From the NCBI RefSeq assembly GCF_002813455.1, contig NZ_PHHE01000001.1, positions 186,001-250,000 of the forward strand: a stretch of DNA of 64,000 bases. The letters are read 5' to 3'. Positions within the stretch are counted from its first letter, which is position 1. The number at the start of each line of letters is the position of its first letter. The position numbers were made by a program, and so were the translations under genes. This DNA is from Pseudomonas baetica (GTDB lineage Bacteria > Pseudomonadota > Gammaproteobacteria > Pseudomonadales > Pseudomonadaceae). This document shows, piece after piece, positions 42,104 to 52,951 of this stretch. The notes below the pieces were generated by a model, which was given only the letters and a program-made list of their open reading frames with translations, did not search any database and was not told where the DNA came from.

Positions 42104-43006
42104 GTGAATCACGGCGCCATGCATACGCATATGAATCGGGTGCAGACGTTCCTCGCGATCGTCGATCTGGGTTCGTTCACCAAGGCTGCGGATTACCTGA
42201 ACATCAGCCGGGCCATGGCCAGCCTGCACGTCAAGGCGCTGGAACAGGCGCTGGCCACCACGCTGCTGATCCGTAATACCCGCACGATAGCGCTGACTGA
42301 AACCGGGCAGAGTTTTTATGCCGAGTTCAAAGGCATTGTCGCGGACATCGACAGTGCCTTTGAGAACGTCTTGAAGGGCAGTAATCGGGTTTCGGGAAAG
42401 TTGCGGATCAGTTCGACCAGTGAGTACGGCGAGAAATACATCCTGCCGCTGCTACCGTTGTTTTCGCAGACGTATCCGGAGATCCGGCTGAGTTACCACG
42501 TCAATTCTTCACTCAATGACTTGGTCGCCGAGAAACTCGATCTGGTGATTCGTCTGGGCAGCCTGGCCGACTCGGCGTTCAAGAGTCGCAAAATTGCTGA
42601 CTATGAAATCGTGCTGGTGGCCACCGAGCAATTTCTCTCGCGTCATCCGGTGCGTGATCCACTGGATCTTAATGGCGTGCCATGGATCGCCAACAGCAAT
42701 CTGCAGACACCGACGCAGTGGTTGTTGCGTGATCGGCAAGGGCAGGGCATGGAAGTCAGCGGCGCGCATTACTTCGAATCGAATTCTTCGGCGGCCATGC
42801 GTGCGATGACACTGTCGTCGCTTGGTGTATCGGTGTTACCGCAGTGGCTGATCGAGGATGACCTTGCCAGCGGACGCCTGATCCGTTTGTTGCCGGAATA
42901 TTCGTTGCCGTCGCGATCGATCAATGTGGTTTTCCCCAGCAGCCCGCACCTGCCGCACAAGTCGCGGGTGTTTATTGATTTTCTGTTGTTGCATCTGGCG
43001 AATTGA
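42104..43006 (+). CDS. LysR-family transcriptional regulator, divergent to the MFS gene
   Basis: This 300-residue LysR regulator has an N-terminal HTH (FLAIVDLGSFTKAADYLNIS then RAMASLHVKALEQAL) and a C-terminal substrate-binding domain (SGKLRISSTSEYGEKYILP). GTG 42104 is chosen because AGGA ends 7 nt before it; the ATG at 42119 or 42131 is also possible. Such regulators commonly control the divergent gene, here the MFS-DUF4440 pair, in answer to the exported compound. Confidence 0.87.
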   Translation: MNHGAMHTHMNRVQTFLAIVDLGSFTKAADYLNISRAMASLHVKALEQALATTLLIRNTRTIALTETGQSFYAEFKGIVADIDSAFENVLKGSNRVSGKLRISSTSEYGEKYILPLLPLFSQTYPEIRLSYHVNSSLNDLVAEKLDLVIRLGSLADSAFKSRKIADYEIVLVATEQFLSRHPVRDPLDLNGVPWIANSNLQTPTQWLLRDRQGQGMEVSGAHYFESNSSAAMRAMTLSSLGVSVLPQWLIEDDLASGRLIRLLPEYSLPSRSINVVFPSSPHLPHKSRVFIDFLLLHLAN

Positions 43007-43017
43007 GGTCGGTCCAA

Positions 43018-43056
43018 CCGCCCCTCGCTCCAGCCCTCCCCGAGGGAGAGGGGCGG
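43018..43056. repeat. Small intergenic inverted repeat
   Basis: CCGCCCCTC (43018-43026) pairs with GAGGGGCGG (43048-43056), with a second small stem between. It is a recurrent Pseudomonas intergenic motif of the CCTCNCCCNAGCCCTCTCCC type. Confidence 0.55.
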
Positions 43057-43072
43057 ATTTCATTGGCGCAAC

Positions 43073-43108
43073 AAAAAGCCCCTGAACCTCACGATTCAGG
43101 GGCTTTTT
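43073..43108. terminator. Bidirectional terminator between LysR gene and glpD
   Basis: AAAAAGCCCCTGAA (43073-43086) and TTCAGGGGCTTTTT (43095-43108) form a 14-bp perfect stem with an A/T-rich base, so it terminates both converging transcripts. Confidence 0.93.
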
Positions 43109-43130
43109 CATTCAAGCGATGATCCGAAGA

Positions 43131-44666
43131 TCAGGCCGCTTCAATCTTGCGGTTCTGCTCAACCTGGCCCAGATACGCCGCCAGTTTCTCCTGCTCAGCC
43201 GGGGTGGTGAACAACCCCAGCTTGCTGCGGCGCCACAGAATGTCATGCGCCGTGGTCGCCCACTCTTCGCTGCACAGGTAATCGACTTCACGGGTGTAGA
43301 GCCCGCCACCCAGGTGTTCGCCCATGTCGGCGAGGGTTTCCACGCCTTCGAGCATGCGCCAGGTGCGGCTGCCGTAGGTGGTCGACCAGCGGCGGGCGAT
43401 CTCGGTCGGGACGAAGTCGAACTTGTCGCGGATCAGCGCGCTCAAGGCCTGTGGGGTGGTCATGTCTTCACCGCCGGGCAGGGTGGCGGTGGCCGTCCAG
43501 CTTCGGCGCATTTGGGTGAAGAATGGCAGCAGTTGCGCCATCGCCGACTCGGCGAGTTTGCGGTAGGTGGTCAGCTTGCCGCCGAATACCGACAGCAGCG
43601 GTGCTTCTTCACCGCCACCCGACAGTGCCAAGGTGTAATCGCGGGTCACCGCCGACGGGTTGTCCGATTCGTCGTTGCACAGCGGACGTACGCCCGAGTA
43701 GCTGTGCTGGATGTCGTCACGGCTGATCTGCTTCTTGAAGTGGGCGTTGACCACTTTCAACAGGTATTCGGTTTCGCCATCGGTGATCGCCACTTTGGCC
43801 GGATCGCCGGTGTACTCACGGTCGGTGGTACCGATCAGGGTGAAGTGGTTCAGGTACGGAATGGTGAAGACGATGCGCTGATCTTCGTTTTGCAGAATGT
43901 GCGCGTTTTCACCTTCGTACAGTTTCGGCACGATGATGTGGCTGCCCTGAATCAGACGGATGCCGTAGGGCGATTCCATCTTCAAGTCGTCACGAATGAA
44001 CTTGGCGACCCATGGGCCAGCAGCGTTCACCAGCGCCTTGGCGGTGATCGAAAACAGGCTGCCGTCGGCACGCTCCAGATTCAGATGCCACAGGCCCTTG
44101 GCACGGCGGGCGCTGACGCAACGGGTCTGGGTGTGCACGTGGGCGCCTTTTTCACGGGCGGCCATGGCGTTGAGTACAACGAGCCGGGCGTCATCGACCC
44201 AGCAATCGGAGTATTCGAAGCCCTTGGTGATTTCGCTTTTCAGCGCGCTGTCGGCGCCGAATTTCAAACTTTTCGAGCCTGGCAGTTTTTCGCGCTTGCC
44301 GAGGTTGTCATACAGGAACAGACCGGCACGGATCATCCACGCCGGACGCAGGTGCGGACGGTGCGGCAACACAAAGCGCATCGGCTTGACGATGTGCGGC
44401 GCCTTGGCCAGCAGCACTTCGCGCTCGGCCAGTGCTTCGCGCACCAGACGGAATTCGTAATGTTCGAGGTAGCGCAGGCCACCGTGGATCAGCTTGCTGC
44501 TGGCTGACGAGGTGTGGCTGGCCAGGTCATCCTTTTCGCAAAGGAACACCGAGAGACCGCGACCGGCGGCATCCGCTGCGATCCCCACCCCATTGATCCC
44601 GCCGCCGATGACGGCAACGTCGTAGATCTCGGAGATAGGGGGCGTACGCAAGGTAGATGTGGACAT
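43131..44666 (-). CDS. glpD: Aerobic glycerol-3-phosphate dehydrogenase GlpD
   Basis: This 511-residue FAD enzyme is membrane-associated and oxidises glycerol 3-phosphate to dihydroxyacetone phosphate, passing electrons to ubiquinone. The N-terminal FAD motif is VIGGGINGVGIAADAAGRGL. Further blocks are SSASSKLIHGGLRYLE, TAKALVNAAGPW, IGTTDREYTGDP and LSVFGGKLTTYR, all typical. It ends the glp cluster, 308 bp after glpR, with a GlpR-type palindrome in between. Confidence 0.95.
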   Translation of the reverse strand: MSTSTLRTPPISEIYDVAVIGGGINGVGIAADAAGRGLSVFLCEKDDLASHTSSASSKLIHGGLRYLEHYEFRLVREALAEREVLLAKAPHIVKPMRFVLPHRPHLRPAWMIRAGLFLYDNLGKREKLPGSKSLKFGADSALKSEITKGFEYSDCWVDDARLVVLNAMAAREKGAHVHTQTRCVSARRAKGLWHLNLERADGSLFSITAKALVNAAGPWVAKFIRDDLKMESPYGIRLIQGSHIIVPKLYEGENAHILQNEDQRIVFTIPYLNHFTLIGTTDREYTGDPAKVAITDGETEYLLKVVNAHFKKQISRDDIQHSYSGVRPLCNDESDNPSAVTRDYTLALSGGGEEAPLLSVFGGKLTTYRKLAESAMAQLLPFFTQMRRSWTATATLPGGEDMTTPQALSALIRDKFDFVPTEIARRWSTTYGSRTWRMLEGVETLADMGEHLGGGLYTREVDYLCSEEWATTAHDILWRRSKLGLFTTPAEQEKLAAYLGQVEQNRKIEAA

Positions 44667-44706
44667 CGGCTGGCCTCGGGCTCTTTTGATTTTCTGTTTG
44701 GAAATT

Positions 44707-44720
44707 GAACATAAATGTTC
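44707..44720. promoter_or_regulatory. GlpR-type operator upstream of glpD
   Basis: GAACATAAATGTTC is a perfect inverted repeat made from two ATGTTC half-sites, 41-54 bp before the glpD ATG. The E. coli GlpR half-site is WATGTTCGWT. A further half-site CGAACAT is at 44810-44816. This suggests glpD has its own repressed promoter. Confidence 0.7.
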
Positions 44721-44860
44721 ATTTGCGAAAATGGTAGCCCATAAACAGGCGCACAGCCAGTCGCCTTCGATTGAAAAAACTCATCGAAGGACAAGGAAAG
44801 GAAAATTTTCGAACATGAGATTCGCGTAATGACGCGAGAAGTGTGCTGTTTGAGTGATCG

Positions 44861-44930
44861 CTTTCGCGAGCAGGCTCGCTCCCACAGTTAAAAGCGTATT
44901 CCAAGGTGGGAGCGAGCCGGCTCCGGGCGG
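44861..44930. repeat. REP pair between glpR and glpD
   Basis: TTCGCGAGCAGGCTCGCTCC with the inverse GTGGGAGCGAGCCGGCTCC, about 20 nt apart. The second arm has decayed. The rest of 44667-44974 holds only the GlpR sites. Confidence 0.8.
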
Positions 44931-44974
44931 CGATCCGACGAAGGCGTCGGTGCAGCCAATGAATATATGAAGGG

Positions 44975-45730
44975 TTAAACGACTTCCAGACGAATCTTGT
45001 GCTGACTCAACAACTGCGCCAGCGCCGGCACCGGCTGCTGATCGGTGACCAGGCAATCGATCAGGCTGATCGGCCCCAAACGAATCATCGCGTTACGCCC
45101 GAACTTGCTCGAGTCCGCCGCCAGAATCACCTGCCGCGCATTGGCAATGATCGCCTGGGAAACGCGCACTTCCTGATAATCGAAGTCGAGCAGGCTGCCG
45201 TCCTCGTCGATACCACTGATGCCGACCAGGGCAAAATCGACCTTGAACTGGTTGATGAAATCTACACTCGCCTGACCCACCACACCGCCATCACGGCGCA
45301 CGTTACCGCCAGTCAGCAGCACATCGAAATCATCCTTGGCACTGAGCATCGACGCTACGTGCAGGTTGTTGGTGATGATCTTCAGGTGGTTGTGATTGAG
45401 CAGGGCGCGGGCGATGGATTCGGTGGTGGTACCGATGTTGATGAACAGCGAGGCGTGATCGGGGATCTGGGCGGCGATGGCTTCACCGATGCGTTGTTTT
45501 TCATCGCGCATCTGATCGGCGCGCATCGCATAGGCGGTGTTTTCAACGCTGGAATCATAGGCGGCGCCGCCATGGTAACGGCGGAGCAAATTGGCTTCCG
45601 CGAGCTGATTGATGTCGCGGCGGATGGTTTGCGGGGTAACAACGAACAGCGTGGCCATTTCCTCGATGCTCACATAGCCGCGTTCGCGGACCAGCTCGAG
45701 GATTTGCTGCTGACGGGGAGGCAGATTCAT
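44975..45730 (-). CDS. glpR: GlpR, DeoR-family repressor of glycerol metabolism
   Basis: This 251-residue DeoR-type repressor has an N-terminal HTH ([20 protein letters not shown] then [20 protein letters not shown]) and a sugar-phosphate isomerase-like effector domain ([42 protein letters not shown]). Glycerol 3-phosphate is the expected inducer. It lies between glpK and glpD on the same strand, 96 bp after glpK. Possible target sites are described upstream of glpD. Confidence 0.93.
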   Translation of the reverse strand: MNLPPRQQQILELVRERGYVSIEEMATLFVVTPQTIRRDINQLAEANLLRRYHGGAAYDSSVENTAYAMRADQMRDEKQRIGEAIAAQIPDHASLFINIGTTTESIARALLNHNHLKIITNNLHVASMLSAKDDFDVLLTGGNVRRDGGVVGQASVDFINQFKVDFALVGISGIDEDGSLLDFDYQEVRVSQAIIANARQVILAADSSKFGRNAMIRLGPISLIDCLVTDQQPVPALAQLLSQHKIRLEVV

Positions 45731-45825
45731 GGGGCTTCCTTTGGGCTGCCGTGCAAAATTTGCCCATGATGCCGCAGGAATCCGCTCCCGACCAGTTAGT
45801 TGCCTTTCAGTCTCTGAAGGTTGGC

Positions 45826-47376
<1,551 letters not shown>

Positions 47377-47405
47377 CTAACGGGCAGGAACCTGCGCCGA
47401 CTGTT

Positions 47406-48257
47406 TCAAGAAGTTCTTGGTTTGCCGTCAATGGCCGGTTCTGCATCCTTTGTAGCAGGTGTGACGCCGGTCAGGTGACGGGCAATGAGCCCGCGATACC
47501 CGGCAGCACCGAGGCAGGCACCGACAATCGGTGCAAAAATCGGAATCAGGAAATACGGAATATCGCGGCCGCCAGTGAAGGAAATTTCACCCCAACCGGC
47601 GAAGAAAGTCATTAGCTTTGGACCGAAGTCACGTGCCGGGTTCATCGCAAAACCGGTCAGCGGGCCCATCGAGCTGCCGATTACCGCGATCAGCAAACCG
47701 ATCAGCAGCGGCGCCATCGGGCCTTTCGGCAGGCCATTGTTGTCGTCGGTCAGGGCCATGATCACGCCCATCAGGATCGCGGTGATGATCATCTCGACGA
47801 GGAACGCCTGAGCGGTGGACAGCACCGGGTTCGGGAAGGTGGAGAACACCGACGCCAGTTCAAGGCTGGCTGCCGAACCACGAACCATTTGGTGAGTTTG
47901 TTCGAAATCGAAGAACAGGTTGCTGTACAGCGTGTAAACCAACAGTGCACCGCAGAAGGCGCCGGCGATTTGCGCGAGGATATAGAACGGCAGTTTGCGC
48001 TTTTCGAAGTCGGCGAAGATCGTCAGGGCGATGCTCACGGCAGGGTTCAGATGCGCACCGGAAACGCCGGCGGTGAGGTAGATCGCCATGCTGACGCCGA
48101 CGCCCCAGATGATGCTGATTTCCCACAGACCGAAGCTGGCGCCGGCGACCTTGAGCGCGGCGACGCAGCCGGTGCCGAAAAAGATCAGCAGTGCAGTACC
48201 CAGAAACTCGGCCATGCATTGGCCCGAGAGCGTTGGTTGCTGTAAAGCAGTTGTCAT
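47406..48257 (-). CDS. glpF: Glycerol facilitator GlpF (aquaglyceroporin)
   Basis: This 283-residue inner-membrane channel of the MIP family lets glycerol diffuse into the cell. Six TM segments and two half-helices are implied. Both N-P-A motifs are present: GAHLNPAVSIAL and FAMNPARDFGPKL. FLGTALLIFFGTGCVAAL is the first helix. ATG 48257 with GAGG upstream is preferred to a longer frame, because it gives the standard N-terminus. It is the promoter-proximal gene of the glp cluster. Confidence 0.95.
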   Translation of the reverse strand: MTTALQQPTLSGQCMAEFLGTALLIFFGTGCVAALKVAGASFGLWEISIIWGVGVSMAIYLTAGVSGAHLNPAVSIALTIFADFEKRKLPFYILAQIAGAFCGALLVYTLYSNLFFDFEQTHQMVRGSAASLELASVFSTFPNPVLSTAQAFLVEMIITAILMGVIMALTDDNNGLPKGPMAPLLIGLLIAVIGSSMGPLTGFAMNPARDFGPKLMTFFAGWGEISFTGGRDIPYFLIPIFAPIVGACLGAAGYRGLIARHLTGVTPATKDAEPAIDGKPRTS

Positions 48258-48619
48258 TGAAAACCTCGATTTTTGTTGTTGTCTGGCGCTCTGCCAACAG
48301 GGCAAGGCGCGATTTTCACCAGGGCAGGATCCCCATCCTGATCCCGGTTTACTGCTGGGTGCTGCGATAACCACAATTCTTACATTATTCAGATTCGAAA
48401 AAATATAGACAAGAAACAAACCTGTCAAAGGTCGAAAGTGAACCGTCGGTCACAATAAAACTATTGGCGCGGTGAATGATCCTCGGCGAACGACGATTTT
48501 CGTCCCGCCGACCTGTCTGCAAGCCACGGGAAACGCGGCGTTGGAATAGAGCCTTTTGTGATCTGATCGCCTAGAATCCTGCGCAGGATTTTTCTGTTAC
48601 TGCCGAGCCTGGAGCTGCC
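48258..48619. other. Divergent promoter region between glpF and ybaK
   Basis: The region holds the promoters of glpF (minus) and ybaK (plus). An imperfect dyad GTGAACCGTCGGTCAC and an AT-rich stretch (TTACATTATTCAGATTCG) are present, but I see no clear copy of the GlpR palindrome. Confidence 0.4.
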
Positions 48620-49090
48620 ATGACCCCTGCGTTGAACTTGTTGAAAAAAGTTCGTGCCGAACATCGCGTGCACAGTTACGAACATGACCCGAAGGCCGCG
48701 TCCTATGGGCTGGAGGCTGCAGAAAAACTGGCACTTGCGCCGGCTCAGGTGTTCAAGACGCTGCTGGCGGCCAGTGAAAAGGGTGAATTGTTGGTGGCGG
48801 TGGTGCCGGTCGTCGGAAGTCTCGATCTCAAAGGTCTGGCGCATGCGGCTGGCGTGAAAAAAGTCGAGATGGCTGATCCGGCGGCTGCTCAGCGCTCCAC
48901 CGGTTATCTGTTGGGCGGCATCAGCCCTTTGGGCCAGAAGAAGCGCTTGCGCACGTTCATCGATAACTCGGCCCAGGCTTTTGCGACTATTTATGTCAGT
49001 GCCGGTCGGCGTGGACTGGAAGTCGAGCTGGCGCCGGCGGTGCTCGCTGAGCACACCCAGGCCAGATTCGCCGACATCGGTCGCGCGTAA
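48620..49090 (+). CDS. ybaK: YbaK/EbsC-family Cys-tRNA(Pro) deacylase
   Basis: This 156-residue trans-editing protein clears cysteine from mischarged tRNA-Pro. The family fold is seen from [20 protein letters not shown] through [20 protein letters not shown] and the catalytic-Lys segment, then [20 protein letters not shown] with the conserved G-G-x-S-P-x-G. The length is typical. A GGAG ribosome site precedes ATG 48620. The gene is 98 bp before a PhzF-family gene on the same strand. Confidence 0.92.
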   Translation: MTPALNLLKKVRAEHRVHSYEHDPKAASYGLEAAEKLALAPAQVFKTLLAASEKGELLVAVVPVVGSLDLKGLAHAAGVKKVEMADPAAAQRSTGYLLGGISPLGQKKRLRTFIDNSAQAFATIYVSAGRRGLEVELAPAVLAEHTQARFADIGRA

Positions 49091-49188
49091 GAAAAGCCTG
49101 CACTGTATGAAGAAAATTGGCCGATTCTGTCACTGGCGCTGATCCGGCCCGCGCTGCATGCTCTGCCGACGGACTTAGGGAGAAGGTT

Positions 49189-49971
49189 ATGCAGCTCGAG
49201 TTTTATCAGGTCGACGCATTCAGTGATCGACCGTTCAGTGGCAATCCCGCGATGGTCTATCGGCTCGATGCATGGCTGGCGGACGAGTTGATGCAGAAAA
49301 TCGCCGCCGAACACAATCTGGCGGAAACCGCATTTCTGGTGCGTGAAGGTCAGGCCTGGCATATCCGCTGGTTCACGCCGACCACGGAAGTACCGTTGTG
49401 CGGCCACGCCACGCTGGCCAGTGCCTACGTGTTGTTCGACATTTACAAGGAAAGCACTGAACGTCTGGATTTCGTCTGCAAGTCCGGGCCGCTGAGTGTC
49501 AGTCGAGAGGATGGCCGCTTGTGGCTGGACTTCCCGTCGATGGTGCCATCAGAGATCGGCGTGACCCTGGATGTCGAGCGTGCGCTGGGTGTCGAAGCGG
49601 TGGATGTGCTGGGTTCAAATGAACTGTTCGTGGTGCTGGAGTCTGAACAAGCGGTGCTCGACTGTAAGCCGGATATGGTCGCACTGGCCAAGCTGCCGTG
49701 GCTGGGAGCGATCGTTACCGCGCGCGGCAACCAGCATGATTTCGTGTCGCGCTACTTCGCTCCGGCCATCGGCATCAATGAAGATCCGGTGACCGGTTCG
49801 ACCCATTGCAGCCTGATTCCGTATTGGTCGAAGCGCCTGGGCAAATCCAGCCTGACCGCTTGCCAGCGTTCGGCGCGGGGCGGGGAGTTGTTCTGTCGGC
49901 TGGAGGGCGAGCGGGTGAAGATTGGCGGGCATGCAACGCTGGTAGCCAGCGGCACCCTGTTATTGGGATAA
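49189..49971 (+). CDS. PhzF-family isomerase
   Basis: This 260-residue protein has the PhzF fold: two similar domains with the catalytic Glu in AEHNLAETAFLVRE (about 46) and the signature TPTTEVPLCGHATLA. The second domain has GINEDPVTGSTHCSLIPYW. True PhzF isomerises DHHA in phenazine synthesis; no other phenazine genes are here, so this is one of the many unassigned relatives. AGGGAGAAGG precedes ATG 49189. A REPIN follows it. Confidence 0.92.
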   Translation: MQLEFYQVDAFSDRPFSGNPAMVYRLDAWLADELMQKIAAEHNLAETAFLVREGQAWHIRWFTPTTEVPLCGHATLASAYVLFDIYKESTERLDFVCKSGPLSVSREDGRLWLDFPSMVPSEIGVTLDVERALGVEAVDVLGSNELFVVLESEQAVLDCKPDMVALAKLPWLGAIVTARGNQHDFVSRYFAPAIGINEDPVTGSTHCSLIPYWSKRLGKSSLTACQRSARGGELFCRLEGERVKIGGHATLVASGTLLLG

Positions 49972-49984
49972 ACCCAAAACCAAC

Positions 49985-50074
49985 TGTGGGAGCGGGCTTG
50001 CTCGCGAAGGCGTTGTATCAGTCACCATTATCGTTGACTGACACAACGCCTTCGCAAGCAAGCCCGCTCCCACA
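49985..50074. repeat. REPIN between convergent genes
   Basis: TGTGGGAGCGGGCTTGCTCG and GCAAGCAAGCCCGCTCCCAC enclose an inner inverted repeat (AGGCGTTGTATCAGTCA/TGACTGACACAACGCCT). It closes two converging genes. Confidence 0.9.
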
Positions 50075-50092
50075 GTACTGATCCAGGACCGA

Positions 50093-51202
50093 TCAGAGGA
50101 CTGTGTTGTAGCGGCGCACGCCGTTTTCTACTGCCGGAATCTGCGCCGCAGTGCTGCCCGAAGCCTGGAACAACACCAAATGCTCGGCTGCAACACGAAT
50201 CCCCACCTCTGCGCCAACCTGATGATCAGCATGACTCGGGAATATCGACTCCAGCTGCGCACCCGTCGGCAATTGCAGGCGATACAGTGTCGATGCCCCC
50301 AGGAACGTCTTGCCCACAATCCGCGCCTTCAACGCACTGTCCGGCGCATAAACGATGTCATCCGGACGCAGCAACACATCCACCGCACCGCCAATCGGCC
50401 AGGTGTAGGCACGATTGCCGCGCAGTTCACCCAGTTCGGTCTGCACCGATTCCGGACTGTTCAGTTGGCCGCGAATGAAATAACCCTGACCGATGAAGCT
50501 GGCCACAAACGGCGTCGCCGGTTCGTGATAGAGGTTGTAGGGCGTGTCCCACTGTTCCAGTCGACCTTCCTTGAAGACGCCCACGTGATCGCTCACGGCG
50601 AAGGCTTCTTCCTGGTCGTGAGTCACCAGAATCGCACTGGTGCCACGGGCCTTGAGGATGTCACGCACTTCGTGGCTGAGCTTGCGGCGCAATTCGCCAT
50701 CGAGGTTGGAGAACGGTTCATCGAGCAACAGCAGTTGCGGCTCCGGTGCCAAGGCGCGGGCGAGGGCGACGCGCTGTTGCTGGCCGCCGGACAATTCGTG
50801 CGGGAAACGCTTGCCGAGGTTCTTCAGGTTGACCAGTTCCAGCAGCTCTTCGGTCACGCGATCCTTTTGCGGGTGCTTGCGGATGCCGAAGGCGATGTTG
50901 TCCGCGACGCTCAGGTGCGGGAACAGCGCGTAGTCCTGGAACACCATGCCGATCCGGCGTTTCTCCGGCGCCAAGGTGAAACCGGCGCTGGAAATGGTCT
51001 CGCCACCCAAGGTGATTTCGCCTTCGTGCACCGGTTCGAAACCGGCAATCGCGCGCAGGGTGGTGGTCTTGCCGCAACCGGACGAGCCGAGCAGGCAGCC
51101 GATGTCACCGGCATTGAGGTGCAGATTGAGGTTCTGCACCACGCGTTGGTCTTGATAGCCGCAAGCGAGGTTGCGCAGGTTCAGCAGTAATTCATGGCTC
51201 AT
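50093..51202 (-). CDS. ABC transporter ATPase, Fe(III)/polyamine (FbpC/PotA) type
   Basis: This 369-residue ATPase has Walker [10 protein letters not shown], signature [15 protein letters not shown], Walker [13 protein letters not shown], and a C-terminal TOBE region (about 280-350). [20 protein letters not shown] and [17 protein letters not shown] place it in the FbpC/PotA group. Its ATG overlaps the argF stop (ATGA, 51199-51202). No permease or binding protein gene is beside it, so its partner is encoded elsewhere. P. aeruginosa has a similar ATPase gene by argF. Substrate unknown. Confidence 0.9.
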   Translation of the reverse strand: MSHELLLNLRNLACGYQDQRVVQNLNLHLNAGDIGCLLGSSGCGKTTTLRAIAGFEPVHEGEITLGGETISSAGFTLAPEKRRIGMVFQDYALFPHLSVADNIAFGIRKHPQKDRVTEELLELVNLKNLGKRFPHELSGGQQQRVALARALAPEPQLLLLDEPFSNLDGELRRKLSHEVRDILKARGTSAILVTHDQEEAFAVSDHVGVFKEGRLEQWDTPYNLYHEPATPFVASFIGQGYFIRGQLNSPESVQTELGELRGNRAYTWPIGGAVDVLLRPDDIVYAPDSALKARIVGKTFLGASTLYRLQLPTGAQLESIFPSHADHQVGAEVGIRVAAEHLVLFQASGSTAAQIPAVENGVRRYNTVL

Positions 51203-52119
51203 GCGTGGTGATATGCCGGTTCGACGAGGAACTCGAGCAGGGCCTTCTGTGCGTGGAGACGGTTTTCTGCCTGATCCCAGGCGACGGAGCGCGGGTCATC
51301 AAGCAGGTCGAGGCTGATTTCTTCGCCACGGTGCGCTGGCAGACAGTGCATGAACAGCACGTCCTCGGCGGCGAGATCGAGCAGGGCGCGGTTGACCTGA
51401 AACGGTGCGAACAACTTCAGGCGCTTGGCAGTTTCCTCTTCCTGGCCCATGGAGGTCCAGACGTCGGTACTGACCAGGTGCGCGCCACGCACGGCGTCCT
51501 GCGGATCGCGGACGATGGTCACGCGATCGCCGGCCTTGGCGACGAATTCAGGGTTCGGCTCGTAGCCTTCGGGGCAGGCGATGCGCAACTGGAAGTCGAA
51601 CTGGATCGCCGCTTCTATATAGCTGTTGCACATGTTGTTGCCGTCGCCGATCCAGGCCACGGTCTTGCCCTGGATCGAGCCACGGTGTTCGAGGAACGTC
51701 TGCATGTCGGCCAGCAACTGGCACGGGTGCAGGTCATCGGACAGGCCGTTGATCACCGGTACGCGCGAGTTGGCGGCGAATTCAGTCAGGGTGCTGTGGG
51801 CAAAGGTACGGATCATCACCGCGTCGAGCATGCTCGACATGACGATGGCGCAGTCGCCGATCGGCTCGCCACGGCCCAGTTGGGTGTCGCGCGGCGAAAG
51901 GAAGATCGCCTGGCCGCCGAGCTGGATCATGCCGGCTTCGAAGGAGATCCGTGTGCGGGTCGAGGATTTCTCGAAGATCATCCCCAGCACGCGGTTTTTC
52001 AGAGGCTCGAACAGTACGCCGCGGTTACGCAGGTCCTTGAGCTCAACGCCTCGACGGATCACGCTGACCAGCTCTTCGGGCGTGCAATCCATCAGGGAGA
52101 GAAAGTGCCTTGCGCTCAT
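51199..52119 (-). CDS. argF: ArgF, anabolic ornithine carbamoyltransferase
   Basis: This 306-residue enzyme makes citrulline from ornithine and carbamoyl phosphate in arginine biosynthesis. The carbamoyl-phosphate motif is [13 protein letters not shown], and HPCQLLAD and [13 protein letters not shown] are the substrate motifs. It is nearly the same as P. aeruginosa ArgF from memory (MSARHF start), so ATG 52119 is chosen over 52122. The regulatory gap upstream carries an ArgR-type half-site. It is coupled to the ABC ATPase gene. Confidence 0.95.
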   Translation of the reverse strand: MSARHFLSLMDCTPEELVSVIRRGVELKDLRNRGVLFEPLKNRVLGMIFEKSSTRTRISFEAGMIQLGGQAIFLSPRDTQLGRGEPIGDCAIVMSSMLDAVMIRTFAHSTLTEFAANSRVPVINGLSDDLHPCQLLADMQTFLEHRGSIQGKTVAWIGDGNNMCNSYIEAAIQFDFQLRIACPEGYEPNPEFVAKAGDRVTIVRDPQDAVRGAHLVSTDVWTSMGQEEETAKRLKLFAPFQVNRALLDLAAEDVLFMHCLPAHRGEEISLDLLDDPRSVAWDQAENRLHAQKALLEFLVEPAYHHA

Positions 52120-52523
52120 CATTGACTACCTTTTGCTACAAACCGCAGATGCTCAAAGCCTTGTTTATCGGAACAACGGGCGAGACCTGCGGCGTAAGCC
52201 GCACGGGGCGACGAAATAGGGGAAGGCGCGATATTGACACTAAATGTCGCGTTTTTCCAATAGGCTACTTTTTTTGCGGGATTCTGAGGGCGGACTGAAC
52301 GTATCAGTTACGCATTTGAAGCCGGGTTCAGTAGAGCAGCGAGCCTCTTTGTACACTGGCCTCGCAGGGCTTGGCAATCCGGCGTGGCGGGGATGGCGCC
52401 GGGCTGGTCGGTTTTCGACCAGAGCGCGATGCGACCACTTGGTCGGGTGCTCGGGCTGAAACATTTGCTAAAGCAAAGTGCTGGGTTATAACTACCTTTC
52501 GAGCGACGCAGGAAGCCCTCCGC
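52120..52523. promoter_or_regulatory. argF upstream region with ArgR-type half-site
   Basis: No gene is supported. TGTCGCGTTTTTCCAA (52245-52260) fits TGTCGC-N8-AA, the half-site known for Pseudomonas ArgR, 126-141 bp before the argF start. The rest also holds the promoter of the gene at 52524. Confidence 0.6.
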
Positions 52524-52814
52524 ATGGAATCGAAAGAACAACTGTTAATGGAATTGCTGGGCCACACGGCTCGCTCTCTGACCCATCTCACCGCCTCGGT
52601 CACCTCAATGTCGTTCGAACTGCTGCGCAGCGAAGACGAAGTGGTCAAGGCCGCCAGCCGCCAGATGATCGACCGCATGGCGACCATCAGCGCCGGCCTC
52701 GACGAGCACTGGCGCCTGATCGGCGAACTCACCGGCGTGCACGTCGCCCACGAGCAGATCGAAACCATTCAGGAAATCCAGTTGCAGGCGCCGCCGCAAC
52801 TGCCGTCCAACTGA
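52524..52814 (+). CDS. Small conserved helical protein, function unknown
   Basis: This 96-residue cytosolic protein is mostly helical (LMELLGHTARSLTHLTASVT, AASRQMIDRMATISAGLDEH). I do not recognise the family. ATG 52524 follows CAGGAAG; the frame is open upstream, but that part looks unlike coding sequence. It sits between argF and a molybdopterin oxidoreductase gene, without shared context that would give a role. Confidence 0.65.
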   Translation: MESKEQLLMELLGHTARSLTHLTASVTSMSFELLRSEDEVVKAASRQMIDRMATISAGLDEHWRLIGELTGVHVAHEQIETIQEIQLQAPPQLPSN

Positions 52815-52951
52815 TCGTGGCGGGTTATCGGGACGCCTGATAGCCGTCGATTCACAAGACGAACGTCGCTGGCGCTGCACTGGCACACGGGCCATAGTTT
52901 TGTTCCCGCAGGCATTACCGTTGCCTGCCCAGAACAAGACAGAGACTGGCC

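Noticed and set aside
43119..44507. 462-residue plus-strand open frame opposite glpD
   Set aside because: A shadow of glpD; no recognisable domain.
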